From Monodelphis domestica (lineage: Eukaryota; Chordata; Mammalia; Didelphimorphia; Didelphidae), in assembly GCF_027887165.1 (NCBI RefSeq), contig NC_077232.1, positions 14,905,255 through 14,969,254 on the forward strand: a DNA stretch of 64,000 nucleotides, given 5' to 3'. Below, in pieces: positions 1 through 11,476 of this stretch; within the stretch, counting starts at the first letter, position 1; each line of letters starts with the position of its first letter. Both the position numbers and the translations under genes were made by a program. The notes under the pieces were generated by a model that worked only from the letters and a program-made list of their open reading frames with translations, was not told where the DNA came from and did not search any database.

Positions 1-394
1 ATCTTCCCCAAGGTTTCTTGGAAAGCCCTACTTTGTTTACACACTTTTTAAAAACAATATATTATTTGGTCATTTCAAAACATTATTCATTGGAGACAAA
101 GATCATTTTCTTTTCTCCCCCCCTGGCCCCCCAAAGCCAATGCATGATTCCACTGTGTTTCACAGGTGTTCTTGATTCGAACCCATTTCCATGTTGTTGG
201 TATTTGCATTAGAATATTCATTTAGGGTCTCTCCTCAGACATGTCCTTTTAACCCCTGTAGTCAAGTAGTTGCTTTTCCTTAGAGTTTTTACTCCCACAG
301 TTTGTCCTCTGCTTGTGGATAGTGTTTTTTCTCTTAGATCCCTGCAGATTGTTCAGGGACATTGCATTGAAACTAATGGAGAAATCCATTACTT

Positions 395-3300
395 TCAATT
401 GTACCACAGTGTATCAGTCTCTGTGTACAATGTTTTCCTGGTTCTGCTCCTCTCACTCTGCATCACTTCCTGGAGGTTGTTCCAGTCTCCATGGAATTCC
501 TCCACTTTATTATTCCTTTTAGCACAATAGTATTCCATCACCAACATATACCACAATTTGTTCAGCCATTCCCCAATTGAAGGGCATCCCCTCATTTTCC
601 AATTTTTGGCCACCACAAAGAGCACACCTATGAATATTCTTGTACAAGTCTTTTTCCTTATTATCTCTTTGGGGTACAAACCCAACAATGCTATGGCTGG
701 ATCAAAGGGCAGACAGTCTTCTAACACCCATTAGGCATAATTCCAAATTGCCCTCCAGAATGGTTGGATCAATTCACAACCCCACCAGCAATGAATTAAT
801 GTCCCAACTTTGCCACATCCCCTACAGCATTCATTACTTTCCTTTGCTGCCATGTTAGCCAATCTGCTAGGTGTGAGGTGATACCTCAGAGTTGTTTTGA
901 TTTGCATCTCTCTGATTATAAGAGATTTAGAGTACTTTTTCATGTGCTTATTAATAGTTTTGATTTCATTGACTGAAAATTGCCTATTCATATCCCTTGC
1001 CCATTTATCAATTGGAGAATGGCTTGATTTTTTGTACATTTGATTTAGCTCTTAGTAAATTTAAGTAATTTAATCTTTGTCAGAGGATTTATGAAGATTG
1101 TTTTCCAATTTGTTGCTTCCCTTCTGATTTTAGTTACATTGGTTTTGTTTGTACAAAAAAAACCCTTTTTAATTTGATGTAGTCGAAATTATTTATTTTA
1201 CATTTTGTGACTCTTTCTAAGTGTTTCTTGGTTTTAAAGTCTTTCCCTTCCCAAAGATCTGACATGCATACTATTCTGTGTTTGCCTAATTTACTTATAG
1301 TTTCTTTCTTTATGTTCAAATCATTCACCCATTTTGAATTTATCTTGGTGTAGGGTGTGAGGTGTTTATCCAAACCTAATCTCTCCCACAGTGCCTTTCA
1401 ATTTTCCCAGCAGTTTTTATCGAATAGTGGATTTTTGTACCAAAAGCTGAGATCTTTGGGTTTATCATGTACTGTCTTGCTGAGGTTACTTGCCCCAAGT
1501 CTATTCCAGTTATCCTCCTTTCTGTCTCTTAGCCAGTAACCAACTGTTTTGATTACTTCTGCTTTGTAATATAGTTTGAGATCTGGGACTGTAAGGCTCC
1601 CTTCCTTTGTATTTTTTTCATTATTTCCCTGGTTATCCCTTATCCTTTCTTCTTCCAAATGAACTTTGTTATGTTTTTTTCTAAATCAGTGATGAAATTT
1701 TTTGGAAGTACAATGGGTATGGCACTAAATAGATAAATAAGTTTGGGTAGGATGGTCATTTTTATTATATTGGCTCCTCCTACCCATGAGCAATTAATGT
1801 TTTTCCAATTGCTCAAGTCTAGTTTTAGATGTGTCGAGAGTGTTTTGTAGTTGCGTTCATATCATTCCTGTGTTTGTCTTGGGAGATAGATTCCTAGGTA
1901 TTTAATTTTGTCTAAGGTGATTTTGAATGGGATTTTTCTTTCTAGTTTTTGCTGCTGAACTGTGTTGGAAATATATAGAAATGCTGATGACTTATGTGGG
2001 TTTATTTTGTATCCTGCAACTTTGCTAAAGTTGATTATTTCGATTAGCTTTTTGGTTGAATCTCTAGGATTCTTTAAGTAGACCATCATGTCATCCGCAA
2101 AGAGTGATAGCTTGGTCTCCTCCTTGCCTATTTTGATGCCTTCAATTTCTTTTTCTTCTCTAATTTCTACTGCTAGTGTTTCTAGTACAATGTCAAATAA
2201 TACAGCTGATAGTAGGCATCCTACTTTCAGTCCTGTTCTTATTGGGAATGCATCTAGTTTATCCCCATTGCAGATGATATTAGCTTATGGTTTTAGATAT
2301 ATAATGTTTATTATTTTTAGGGATGACTCTTCTATTCCTATGCTTTCTAGTGTTTTTAATAGGAATGGGTGTTATATTTTATCAAAGGCTTTTTCTGCAT
2401 CTATTAAAATAATTATGTGATTTTTGTTGGTTTGCTTGTTGATATGGTTAATTTTGTGGATGGTTTTCCTAATATTGAACCAGCCCTACATCCCTGGTAT
2501 AAATCCTACTTGATCATGGTGGATGACCCTTCTGATCACTTACTGGAGTCTTTTTGCTAGTATCCTTTTTAAGATTTTTGCATCTATATTCATTAGCAGA
2601 TTGGTCTATAATTTTCTTTCTCAGTTTCTGACCTGCCTTGTTTTGGAATCAGTACTATGTTTGTGTCATAAAAGGAGTTTGGTAGAACTCCCTCTCCTTA
2701 TTATGTCAAATAGTTTGTATAGTACTGGGATTAACTGTTCTTTGAATGTTTGATAGAATTCACTGGTGAATCCATCAGGCCCTGGGGATTTTTTCTTAGG
2801 GAGTTCTTTGATGGCCTGTTGGATTTCATTTTCTGATATGGGATTATTTAAGAATTCTATTTCTTCTTCTTGTTAGTCTAGGCAGTTTGTATTTTTTATA
2901 TATTTGTCCATATCGCCTTGATTGGTATATTTATTGCCTTATAATTGGGCAAAGTAATTTTTAATGTTTGCCTTAATTTCCTCTTCATTGAAGGTGATTT
3001 CCCCCTTTTCATCTTTGATGCTTTTAATTTGCTTTTCTTCTTTCCTTTTTTTAAATTTTATTGACCTTTGTCTGCTTTGTTTGTTTTTTCAAAGTACCAG
3101 CTTCTAGTCTTATTTATGAAATCAATAGTTCTATCACTTTCAATTTTATTAATTTCTCCCTTAATTGTTAGGATTTCTAGTTTGGTTTTCTTCTGGGGGG
3201 TTTTAATTTGATCGCTTTCAAGTTTTTTTATTTGCATTTCCAATTCATTGATCTCTGCCCTCCCTAGTTTGTTAATTATGCACTCAGTGATATGAATTTA

Positions 3301-4180
3301 CCTCTGATTACTGCTTTAGCTGCATCCCAAAAGGTTTGGAAGGATGTCTCACCCTTGTCATTTACCTCGATGAAATTATTAATTGTTTCTATGATTTCTT
3401 CTCTAACTAACCGATTTTGGAGTATCATATTATTTAATTTCCAATTTATTTTTGATTTGGTTTTCCATGTACCCTTAATGATCATTATTTTTATTGCCTT
3501 GTGATCTGAAAAGCCTGCATTTATTATTTCTGCTTTTCTGCATTTGTATGCCATGTTTCGGTGACCTAGTGTATGGTCAATCTTTGTGAATGTGCCATGT
3601 AGTGCTGAGAAGAAGGTGTATTCCTTTTTGTCTCTATTTATTTTTCGCCATATGTCTATTAACTCTAAATTTTCTAAGATTTCCTTCATTTCTTTTACCT
3701 CTTTCTTGTTTATTTTTTTATTTGATTTATCTACATTTGATAGTGGTTGTTTCAAATCTCCCAGTAATATTGTTTTATTGTCTATTTCTTCCTTCAATTC
3801 CAGTTTCTCCATTAGAAATTTAGGTGCTTTACTATTTGGTTCATACATGTTGACTAGTGATATTTCTTCGTTATCTAAAGTCCCTTTTAACAAAATATAA
3901 TTACCTTCCCTATCCCTTTTAATATTTTTGCTTTGGCTTTGTCAGATATCATGATTACAACTCCTTCCTTCTTTCTATCAGTTGAAGCCCAGAAGGTCTT
4001 ACTCCATCCTTTAAATCTGACATTGTGGGTGTCTACCCGCCTCATGTGTGTTTCTTGAAGACAACATTTGGTAGGGTTTTGTATTCTAATCCATTCTGCT
4101 ATTCTTCTGTGTTTTATGGGTGAGTTCATCCCATTCACATTCAAAGTTATGTTTATTACTTATGGACTCCCTGGAATTTT
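395..4180 (-). pseudogene. L1 ORF2 (endonuclease/reverse transcriptase), broken
   Basis: Segments in different frames match the ORF2 of L1-A and L1-B: the endonuclease start (NVNGMNSPIKHRRIAEW) near 4144, endonuclease domain to about 3276, reverse transcriptase around 2100-1860, and the C-terminal part to the TDTLWYN end near 395. Numerous frameshifts and stops separate them. ORF2 proteins nick target DNA and copy L1 RNA; this one is not functional. Age is suggested by more breaks than in L1-A or L1-B. Confidence 0.9.
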
Positions 4181-4753
4181 GATATCCTCCATTAATTTTA
4201 ACCTTTCTTCTTTAGCTATAACCTTTTTAGCCAGTGATTTACTTTAAATCAGTCACCCTTGTCCACTCACTTGATATGTTTCCCTTTCTACCCCCTCCCT
4301 TTTTGTTCCCTCCTCCTCCCCCCTCCCCTTACCTCTCTTTTTGTTTTCCCTCCCCCTTCCCCCCCTTGGTTTTCCCTTCTCCCTACCTTTGTTGGGTAAG
4401 ATAGAATTCAAGACCCCAATGCATCTGGATGCTCTTCCCTCTCAGAGTTGAATTCACTGAGAGTAAGGAATAAGTAAAAAACTCTCTTCCTCTCCTTCTT
4501 ATTGGAGTTTACTTTCCCATCCCTTCCCATGTGTAACTTTGTGTGAGAAAGATTATTCTATTTAGTTCTCCCCCCCCCTTTTTTGGAGTATATCTTAGTA
4601 CCATCAATGATTCCCCCCTCCCTTTTTCTTTCTATCCCCCCTTTCTCCATATCATCTTGATTCCCCAAATGTACCCTATGAGTGATTCTACTTACTACTC
4701 TAATGATGCATATAATTTTTGAGAGTTACACATTACATTTCCCCCACATATTA

Positions 4754-4786
<33 letters not shown>

Positions 4787-4879
4787 ACTTGATATTAATA
4801 TAGTTCTTATAGAAGAGAATTTGAATAAAAGAAAAAGATAACATTTTTCTCCTTTTCCCTTTCCTTCATATTTACCTTT

Positions 4880-5866
4880 TCAGGTATTCCATGCTCTTTG
4901 TTTTTAGATTTTGAACTTTCCACAGAGCTCTGGTCTTTTCTTTGCAAAAGCTTGGAAATCTTCTATTTTGTTGAATGTCCTTGCTTTCCCCTGGAAGTAT
5001 ATAGTCAGTTTTGATGGATAACTGATTCTTGGTTGAAGACCCAGCTCTCTTGCATTTCTGAAAATCATGTTCAATGCCTAATGGTCATTCAGAGTGTAAT
5101 TGCAAGGTCTTGTGTGACCCTGATTGGCATTCATTTATATCTAAATTGTCTTTTTCTGGCTTCTTGTAAGATTTTTTCTTTTACTTGAAAGCTTTGGAAT
5201 TTGGCAATTACATTCCTGGGATTTGTCTTTTGGGGATTTATTGTAGAGGGTGTTCTGTGAACTTTTTCCAATGCCTGTATTGCCCCCTTGTTTGAGAATC
5301 TCTGGGCAGTTTTCTTTGATGATATCTTGTATTATGAGGTTGAGATTATTATTTATTTCTGGCTTTTCTGGTAGGCCAATTATTCTCAAATTGTCTCTCC
5401 TTCTTCTATTTTCCAGGTCTATCTCCTTGTCAGTGAGATATTTTATGTTTTCTTCTAATTTCTTGGTCTTTTGGCTTTGCTTTATTAATTCTTGCTCTTT
5501 TGAAAGATCATTGTCTTTCATTTGCCTGATTCCGACCTCTAAAGCCTGCTTTTCCTTTTCAGTTTGGTCACATTGTTTCTGTAGTTGCATTTTTTCGTGT
5601 TTCAGATTGTTGATTTCCTTTAGCATTATTCCTCACTTTTCCTGCCAGAAGGCTTCCTTCTTTTTGATCATTTCAGATTGAAATTCTTCAAGGGTTTGTG
5701 GAGAGTTTCCATTTCCTTTGGAGGGTTTCAAAGCATTTGCTTGTGTTTCCTCTTCTATCTCCTCTATATTTTGTATTTTTGCTCCATAAAATGTGTCCAA
5801 AGTCACCCCCTTCTTCTTGCTTTTCTTGTTGTTTGGCGGCTTTTGTACTTCTGTACTGTTTGCCAT
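4880..5866 (-). pseudogene. L1 ORF1 (RNA-binding chaperone), broken
   Basis: Begins MANSTEVQKPPNNKK and shows the same order as intact L1-B ORF1: basic N-terminus, coiled coil, then an RNA-recognition motif (RRRDNLRIIGLPEKP) and a C-terminal domain. The frame breaks near 5633 and again near 5141. Its coiled coil still contains the 14-residue block (VGIRQMKDNDLSKE) that L1-B has lost, so that block is ancestral. Confidence 0.88.
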
Positions 5867-6592
5867 CCCTATCTGAATGAGGAGAACTGGCTCTTTTGTA
5901 TATGTCTGATGGTCCGAGGCTTTAGCTCCAGGCAGATTGTCCTTTCTCCACAGCTGTTCTGTGTTCCCGGGTAAGCCCAGAGCCTGCCCTCCCCTGTCTG
6001 CCGGTATTTTGGGTGTTACTGCTCTCAGTTCCCTCCCATTGCTTCTCGGCTGCCTTACTTCCATGCTCTGAGCCTGGCATAGCACTGTCCGCAAGGTACC
6101 TCAATGCCTTTGCCAGCCCTGAGGTTTCTGTTCTTTTAGAAGACCTTACACTCTAAGGGGTGTAGGGGTCATGGCCTCCCTGAGCTCTGTGGGCTCCTGA
6201 TGGGATTAAGTTCAGCTGGGTTGGGCTGAATGAGCCCTGAAGCAAGGGAAACCTCCTCTGCTGTCTGTGTTAGATGCTTCGAGGCTGGCCCAGGTTACTT
6301 TCAAGGTAAGCCCTATTCCCTTCAGAGCAACCCCTTTGCTGGCCCTGAGGTTTCTGTCCTTTCAGAAGCTCTGAGGGCTCCTGATGGGTTTAGGTTCAGC
6401 TGGGTTGGACTGAATTTGCCCTGATACATGAATCTGATCAGATGGAAGCAGGAACCTACTCAGATGGAAGGACCCAGCCAGGGGGCTACAGGCTCACCCT
6501 GTCTCTCTCTGTTTCCCTGCTGTCTGTGTTGGTGGCCCCCAAGACTGGCCCAGGTTGCTTTCAAGGTGTGTACTTCAGAATAGCCTGCCCTG

Positions 6593-6795
6593 GGGGCACC
6601 TGGGTAGTTCAGTAGATTGAGAGCCAGGCCTAGAGATGGGAGGTCCTAGGTTCAAATCTGACATTAGACACTTCCCAGCTGTGTAACCCTGGGAAAGTCA
6701 CTTGACCCCCATTGCCTAGCCCTTACCACTCTTCTTCCTTGAAGCCAATACACAGTATTGACTCCAAGATGGAAGGTAAGGGTTTAAAAAAAAAA
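6593..6795 (+). mobile_element. tRNA-derived SINE (opossum SINE1-like)
   Basis: About 203 bp with a tRNA-like head, a B-box (GGTTCAAATCT at 6649-6659) and an A-tail. The 3' segment (tattgactccaagatggaag) is typical of the common opossum SINE1, as recalled, not searched. A 16-bp duplication flanks it: AGAATAGCCTGCCCTG at 6577-6592 and a copy with two mismatches at 6796-6811. It sits inside the L1-1 5' UTR, so it arrived after L1-1. It is not a functional tRNA gene. Confidence 0.9.
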
Positions 6796-7086
6796 AGAAT
6801 AGCTGGCCCTGAGGCCTTTTTGCTGGCCCTGAGGGTCCCACTGCTGCTGTGGGCTCAGTGCTCTGGGTTGGGTGGGGAGGGGTCCTGGGAACTTCCTTCT
6901 GCCTTCCCCTTGGGTCTGAGTGATCTAGGATTCTGTCTTGGTGGGTGTACCTTTGATCTGAGACCAGAAGGAGGGTTCCTCGGGTCTGTCTGGTTGTTCA
7001 GTTTGAATTTTGGTGCCCTAGGCTTATTCAATTTGTGCTTGGTAAGGAAGGGTTTTCAGAGGTCTGAACTTTTGCTGCTTTTAAGA

Positions 7087-7096
7087 GGCCATCTTG
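7087..7096 (-). promoter_or_regulatory. YY1-like site at L1-1 5' end
   Basis: On the minus strand CAAGATGGCC lies about 11 bases inside the 5' end. The same motif occurs at the 5' end of L1-A and L1-B. A YY1 site at this place sets the transcription start of human L1; that role here is inferred. Confidence 0.55.
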
Positions 7097-7115
7097 ACCG
7101 GAAGTCCTGTTTACA

Positions 7116-7520
7116 TAATTCTTAACTGCTGATACAGATGCCATAACATGTAAATAGTATTTTAATTCAAAATATGGATGGTTTACTCATGGACTCACCA
7201 AATGCTGAATCATGCCAAGTGGATAGCAAACACCTCCTCTTAGAGCTACATAAGAGTGGCCACAAAGTCTCCAAGGACAAAGTTCAGTGGTGTCTCACCA
7301 TGGTACAATATTTAAGCTTCATTTTAACTGCTGGATCCTATTTAATGTCTCCAAAGCCTATTGAAAATATCCCCCAAAAAGCTCCTACCATTAAAAATCA
7401 ATTGAGATCTATTCTTGGATCAACTGGATTTGGTCAACAGTTGATCCCTTGCTATGGGTAAATCACTAAGCCCCTTGCAGCCCTCACAAAATAACTCAAT
7501 ACCTGAACCAATTAAATTGA
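7116..7520 (+). pseudogene. ERV-1 pol fragment (reverse transcriptase palm to connection)
   Basis: The frame from 7174 reads SKHLLLELHKSGHKVSKDK and continues into LRSILGSTGFGQQLIPCYG, matching residue for residue the ERV-M reverse transcriptase. The active-site tetrad normally ending in DD is degraded (NMDG). Stops follow after 7461. This copy keeps a Trp codon where ERV-M has a stop, which helps interpret the ERV-M break. Confidence 0.85.
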
Positions 7521-7705
7521 AACAGAACACCTAAGAAATCTCAAATTTAAAACAAGGTATCCTCTATGCCTCTACTATAGGCATAAAAAGTATGATAAAC
7601 AATTTATCTTATATGTCCACTAAAAAAAGGATAACTTCAAGTGTTCTAAATTAATTTTTGATTCCTGCTCAATGCCCCGTAGTCTATTTTTCATTCCATA
7701 GGTTG

Positions 7706-7987
7706 ATGACTATGTCTAATCCAAGGACAAACAGACCACAAAGGAGCACAGAACTTGACTTGCAAAATTTCAAACAAGCACAAAAAAGTGAACAAAACCA
7801 AACCAATCCTATCAGGATTGATGACATTCTGCAAAAAAAGCACAATGACTTGATCATATGTGAGACTGGAGGTTGTGGCTGTTTAACATGTATAATTGCA
7901 GGACTTTATTGTACCACACTTTATATCAAGAATATAACATCGATTGCTCTGGCTCCATTATCCCGAAGAAACGAAGAAAAGGGTTGA
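7706..7987 (+). CDS. Small ERV-1 ORF with hydrophobic segment, function unknown
   Basis: A 93-codon frame starts MTMSNPRTNRP. It begins 5 bases after a plausible splice acceptor (tctatttttcattccatag ending at 7701). It has a polar N-terminal half, a possible N-glycosylation site (NQTN), and a hydrophobic stretch with several cysteines (CGCLTCIIAGLYC) followed by a basic end. It lies where the pol/env junction of a provirus would be, but I cannot match it to a known env or accessory protein. It may be a chance frame in degraded DNA. Confidence 0.3.
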   Translation: MTMSNPRTNRPQRSTELDLQNFKQAQKSEQNQTNPIRIDDILQKKHNDLIICETGGCGCLTCIIAGLYCTTLYIKNITSIALAPLSRRNEEKG

Positions 7988-8786
7988 ACCCGGATATTCT
8001 ATTTCCCATTTCTCTCAAGATCTAGTCTCTTCGTCTATTTTTTCTCATGATGTGACAACTTACTGTAGTAAAGACTGCTGAACTTGGTTAGTAACTGATT
8101 ATTGTTGTATACTTATGGGACTTGGACCACAACAAGAACCTCTTGTGAGTTGTGATATATTTTTCTTCTTCTTTTTTCTCTTCTTCCCAGAATTATTTTT
8201 CAAGTTTTCTTCTTATATGTTTTTTATCTGACTCAGAAGTCATTTTTATTTTAATTTCTTTGATTACTTGATTTTTTTGATACTTGATACATATGCCTTA
8301 TAACTAGACTTTGTATCTATGTGTAATTCCTACATGAATCCCTGTATCCTCCTTAGTGGGGAATGTATTATTAATTTCCTCATGGGGGACTATGTTATCG
8401 TTGTAAACTTTGACTTGAATTTGAGCCAAAGATAGAACAAGAGACTACCTCCCAGAATTGAGAAGGCTCTGAAAGATGCCTACAGAGACCACACACTGTA
8501 CCAGAAGATTCAGAGTGAACTTTGAGATATGGCGAATTTAAACTTCAAGGGGCTTGATTGCTTTTGTTTTTGAATGTACAATCTCTTTCCAAAGAGGACA
8601 GCCCACTAATTGGCTTTTTGTTAATGCACCTATGATTGGGTTTGTTCCTTTTCCCTTTTATTTTCCTCTTATCCCCAAATTATTGTAATTTCCCTTTAAA
8701 AACTGTAATATTTGTATATACCTCTAGTTCATGTTATAAGTTATGTTTTCATGATTCAATGAGGAGACTGGTCTCCCAAAGGATCA

Positions 8787-8795
8787 CAGGGGAAT
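8787..8795 (+). promoter_or_regulatory. Polypurine tract of ERV-1
   Basis: ACAGGGGAATT-type purine run directly before the LTR. It is the usual primer for plus-strand DNA and fixes the plus orientation. Confidence 0.6.
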
Positions 8796-9050
8796 TTTAT
8801 TGATTTAGAATATTGATCCCTAGGGACTACATTTTCCAAAATCCCCTTTTCCTTTGCCACTTTGTGTGTCTCATGTGGGGGAATTTTGAGTTCTTGTTTC
8901 TACCCGTGGACTCTTGGGATCAATGATGGAGGAGGGACTAGCGGCTTTTGGTTTTTGCTAACCTTACGTCCTTATACTTCAAGATAAATATTTAATATAT
9001 GTTATTAAATATAATACTGGGAGTACTGGATATTAATTTTAATCTTTACA
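8796..9050 (+). repeat. ERV-1 3' LTR (255 bp)
   Basis: Matches the 5' LTR of ERV-2 (60234-60489) from TTATTGATTTAGAAT to the TTTACA end, including a shared block about scattered text such as GGAGGAGGGACTAGCGGC and a TACTTCAAGAT block. The matching lengths (255 and 256) support both borders. Its own 5' partner is outside the window. Confidence 0.8.
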
Positions 9051-9750
9051 CCAGACAGTCATGACAACTGACTGAATTAAAAAGACCTCATTTAAAAACA
9101 TTCCTCAGATATGTAATAACTGTGTGGCTCTGGACAATCACTTAATCTCTTTTTTTCTCATAATCCTCAATTACAAAGCAGGGATTAAATATTTTATTTT
9201 ACTGGAATTATTTTCCTTTATTTTGTTTCAATGAACTTTTTGGAATTGTTTACTCTTTTAATTATTTGTATTCTCCTTTTCTTCTTTACTTTGAATTTCA
9301 GCAGTAAAAATTGAAATATTTCTTTAATCCTAAATTTACCTAATCAAATATTCTATAGATCTGGGATAGACTTTTTCCCTAAGGAAAAAGACTTCTTCTT
9401 GAAAACCATACAATGTCTGTGAATACAGATATTTAAAAAGGATCCTGGAATGCAAGATAGCAGAGGTATATGAAAGAATTTCATGATTTGTTGGAGGAAA
9501 GTTAAAATTACATCTGAGGTCGGTTCATTATCTAGAATACTCTTATGGCACCTATGACTTGCTAGGAAAAAAGTGAAATTGAGTATGGAGTGCTGGGTAA
9601 AACTCAGTAAGAAGAATTTATGAAAAAAAAAGAATGATGGCTTTTGTAAGCTTCAAACACATTGCCACTTTGAGTTGACTATCAAGACTTAGGAGAGTGA
9701 ATGAGCCCTTCTTTCTTCAATGAGTAACAAACTCCTGCCCTTGCCTTCAG
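9051..9750. other. V2R-A intron 3, no gene
   Basis: Host intron sequence up to the exon 4 acceptor. At about 9112-9190 there is a weak SINE-like fragment (aactgtgtggctctggacaa followed by a cacttaatctc block). Nothing else is recognised. Confidence 0.6.
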
Positions 9751-9969
9751 CTCCACCATTTCCTGAAGTGTGTTAATCCTGTCACTGGATTCAAACCTGA
9801 GTTCTGCGGGGATGGACCCTCCATGACACCTGAGAAATATGATATCCTGAATTTTAGATCATTACCTGACTCTATTAGGACACAGGTGAAAGTTGGAGAA
9901 GTGATTCCTCAGGAAAAAGTGTTAAGCATTAATGAAGAGGACATCGATTGGCCAGAAGATTTCCCCCAG
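9751..9969 (+). CDS. V2R-A exon 4: vomeronasal type-2 receptor, C-terminal part of the ligand-binding domain
   Basis: 219 bp, phase 0 at both ends, bounded by an acceptor (ccttgccttcag) and a donor (CCCCAG|gtaaga). The 73 residues begin LHHFLKCVNPVTGFKPEFCG and contain EKYDILNFRSLPD, VKVGEV and LSINEEDIDWPE, the standard exon 4 pattern of V2Rs. It joins lobe 1 of the Venus-flytrap domain to the cysteine-rich domain. V2Rs are class C GPCRs that detect peptide and protein pheromones in vomeronasal neurons. Exons 1-3 of this gene are not in the window. Exons 4-6 together give 415 residues plus stop without any break. Confidence 0.93.
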
Positions 9970-11352
9970 GTAAGAGTCAGGTGAATAAGAGCTACATAGA
10001 TGAGGCTGTTAGAAGCCTGGACACTGTTGTCTTTTCATGAGACATTAAACTTCCAAGAAGACATTGTGAATGACGAGGACAGGACTGAAACATCTACTTT
10101 TTGCTTTTGCTCTCAGTAAGAAAGAAGCTTGATTCCTCTCATTTCCTTTTCTCAATATTCTTTTAAAAGTCATTCTGATTAAGTTACATAATGATGTGAA
10201 TTAATCATATGATGAAAATCTGGAAATACCTCAGATCAAGTGGGCAAGTTTGAATCACAACAAAAGGAGGGAGAGTAGAAAACTTTTACCCTCAGAAGAG
10301 ACCTGTAACACCAAAGTATAGCTGATATTAACATCTGATCATGAATTTTTGTCTTCCCAAAAATTCCCATGCCTGCTTTTATAGGCTCTTAATTAAAATG
10401 TGCCTGCATAATGGGAAGAGTGTCAGAGGTCAGGGAGGCTCCTTTTCTCCAGTTCAAATCTCCCTTCAAATACTGACTAGCTCTATCAGTCTGGGTCAGT
10501 CTCTGAATCCTTTTTCCTTCAGTTTTTATTTTTGGTAAAATCTGCTGGAGAAGGAAATGGTTAACCACTCTGGCATCCGTGGCAAGAAAATCCCAAGTAA
10601 GTTTGTGAAAAGTGGCACAAATGCTAAATGTCCGAACGACAAATCGAATGTTGTTGGTATTTCCTCTTCCGATATAGAATATATCTACATTCAATTCTTT
10701 TTGTCTATGGGAAGTCATAAATCCCACCTTCTCTGAATCATCAGAGGTACCTCCAGATGCCAGACTAAGAAAGAAGATCAACCACTCAAATAATTTGATT
10801 CTAATAAATCAAGCAGATTCAGACTCAAATATTAATTAATTATTGCTTTAAATTTTTAATTAAAATATAATTATAAATTCTCTAAAGTTATGAGTCCCTG
10901 AAAAATTCAGGATACCTTACTCAAATACCAAGAACAGGACTTTTTTAGTGAACAAATATGTAAAGAAATATTTCCTCTCCTGTGAACAATATGTTACATC
11001 AACATTCCTTGTACAAAATGAAATTCACTGTAGAGATGTGCTGTCACATATTTGGTGGAAAATATACTATCAACACATTTGTATTTTATGAATTGGAGCA
11101 GCTATAGTGTGTCTTGTGTTGATTCTGCCTATATTCATGTCTTTAAGAAAATATGAGAGGGAGTCGAAGAGGGATAATTGGGAGAAAATCTCCATTCAGA
11201 AATATAAAATCCTTGTATTTCTAAACTTCAAATATGTTATTCTAAATGTCTGCTATAGAAGAAGTCTTAAATGATCATTTCCTCAGTGAATCTCCTTTTT
11301 AATAATCATTCTTACACTGATATTTTTTTCTCTTACTTTTCTGGAAACTCAG
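9970..11352. other. V2R-A intron 4
   Basis: Intron of about 1.4 kb containing one SINE (10425-10650). No gene or other element is recognised in the remainder. Confidence 0.7.
10425..10650 (+). mobile_element. MAR1/WSINE-like marsupial SINE
   Basis: The 3' half reads aaatctgctggagaaggaaa, tggttaaccactctggcatc and gcaagaaaatcccaagtaag, a diverged form of the widespread marsupial SINE whose 3' part warns 'gctggagaaggaaatggcaa'. The 5' half has the gttcaaatctcc B-box-like segment. The family name is recalled, not searched. It is an old fixed copy inside the V2R-A intron. Confidence 0.7.
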
Positions 11353-11476
11353 ATTCCTAGTTCTATATGCAGTGTGGCCTGTGGCCCCGGCTTCAGGAAG
11401 CAATTTCGTGAAGGCCAGCCCATCTGCTGCTTTGACTGTACCTTGTGCCCTGATGGGAAGATTTCCAATAAAACAG
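11353..11476 (+). CDS. V2R-A exon 5: cysteine-rich (NCD3G) domain
   Basis: 124 bp, exactly the usual V2R exon 5 length, entering in phase 0 and leaving in phase 1. The acceptor ends aaactcag and the donor is ACAG|gtgggt. The residues IPSSICSVACGPGFRKQ continue to PICCFDCTLCPDGKISNKT, with the CC and CxxC cysteine pattern of the class C cysteine-rich domain that transmits ligand-binding movement to the membrane domain. No lost cysteine is visible. Confidence 0.94.

Larger units (their letters stand above)
42..7107 (-). mobile_element. Full-length L1 retrotransposon (L1-1), degenerate
   Basis: Complete LINE-1 in antisense. Read on the minus strand it has a 5' UTR starting with a GGACTTCCGGTCAAGATGG-type end near 7107, ORF1, a long inter-ORF spacer, ORF2 and a 3' UTR ending in a short A-run near position 45. 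The 8-mer TGTTTACA occurs at 34-41 and 7108-7115 and is the likely target-site duplication. It has many frame breaks and is clearly older than L1-A and L1-B, with which it shares its whole layout. Its 5' UTR carries a SINE, and it interrupts the pol gene of ERV-1. L1 moves by target-primed reverse transcription; this copy cannot move on its own. Confidence 0.93.
7108..9050 (+). mobile_element. ERV-1: 3' part of a class I provirus
   Basis: Remnant of a plus-strand retrovirus: pol reverse transcriptase pieces, a region with no recognisable env, a purine tract and a 3' LTR. L1-1 cuts it on the left, so the 5' part would lie left of the window. Protein and nucleotide similarity to ERV-M, ERV-3 and ERV-4 is visible along 8000-8780. 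It lies in intron 3 of V2R-A. Confidence 0.8.

Noticed and set aside
6593..6680. tRNA gene
   Set aside because: tRNA-like head only; it has an A-tail, duplication and SINE body, and no proper cloverleaf end.
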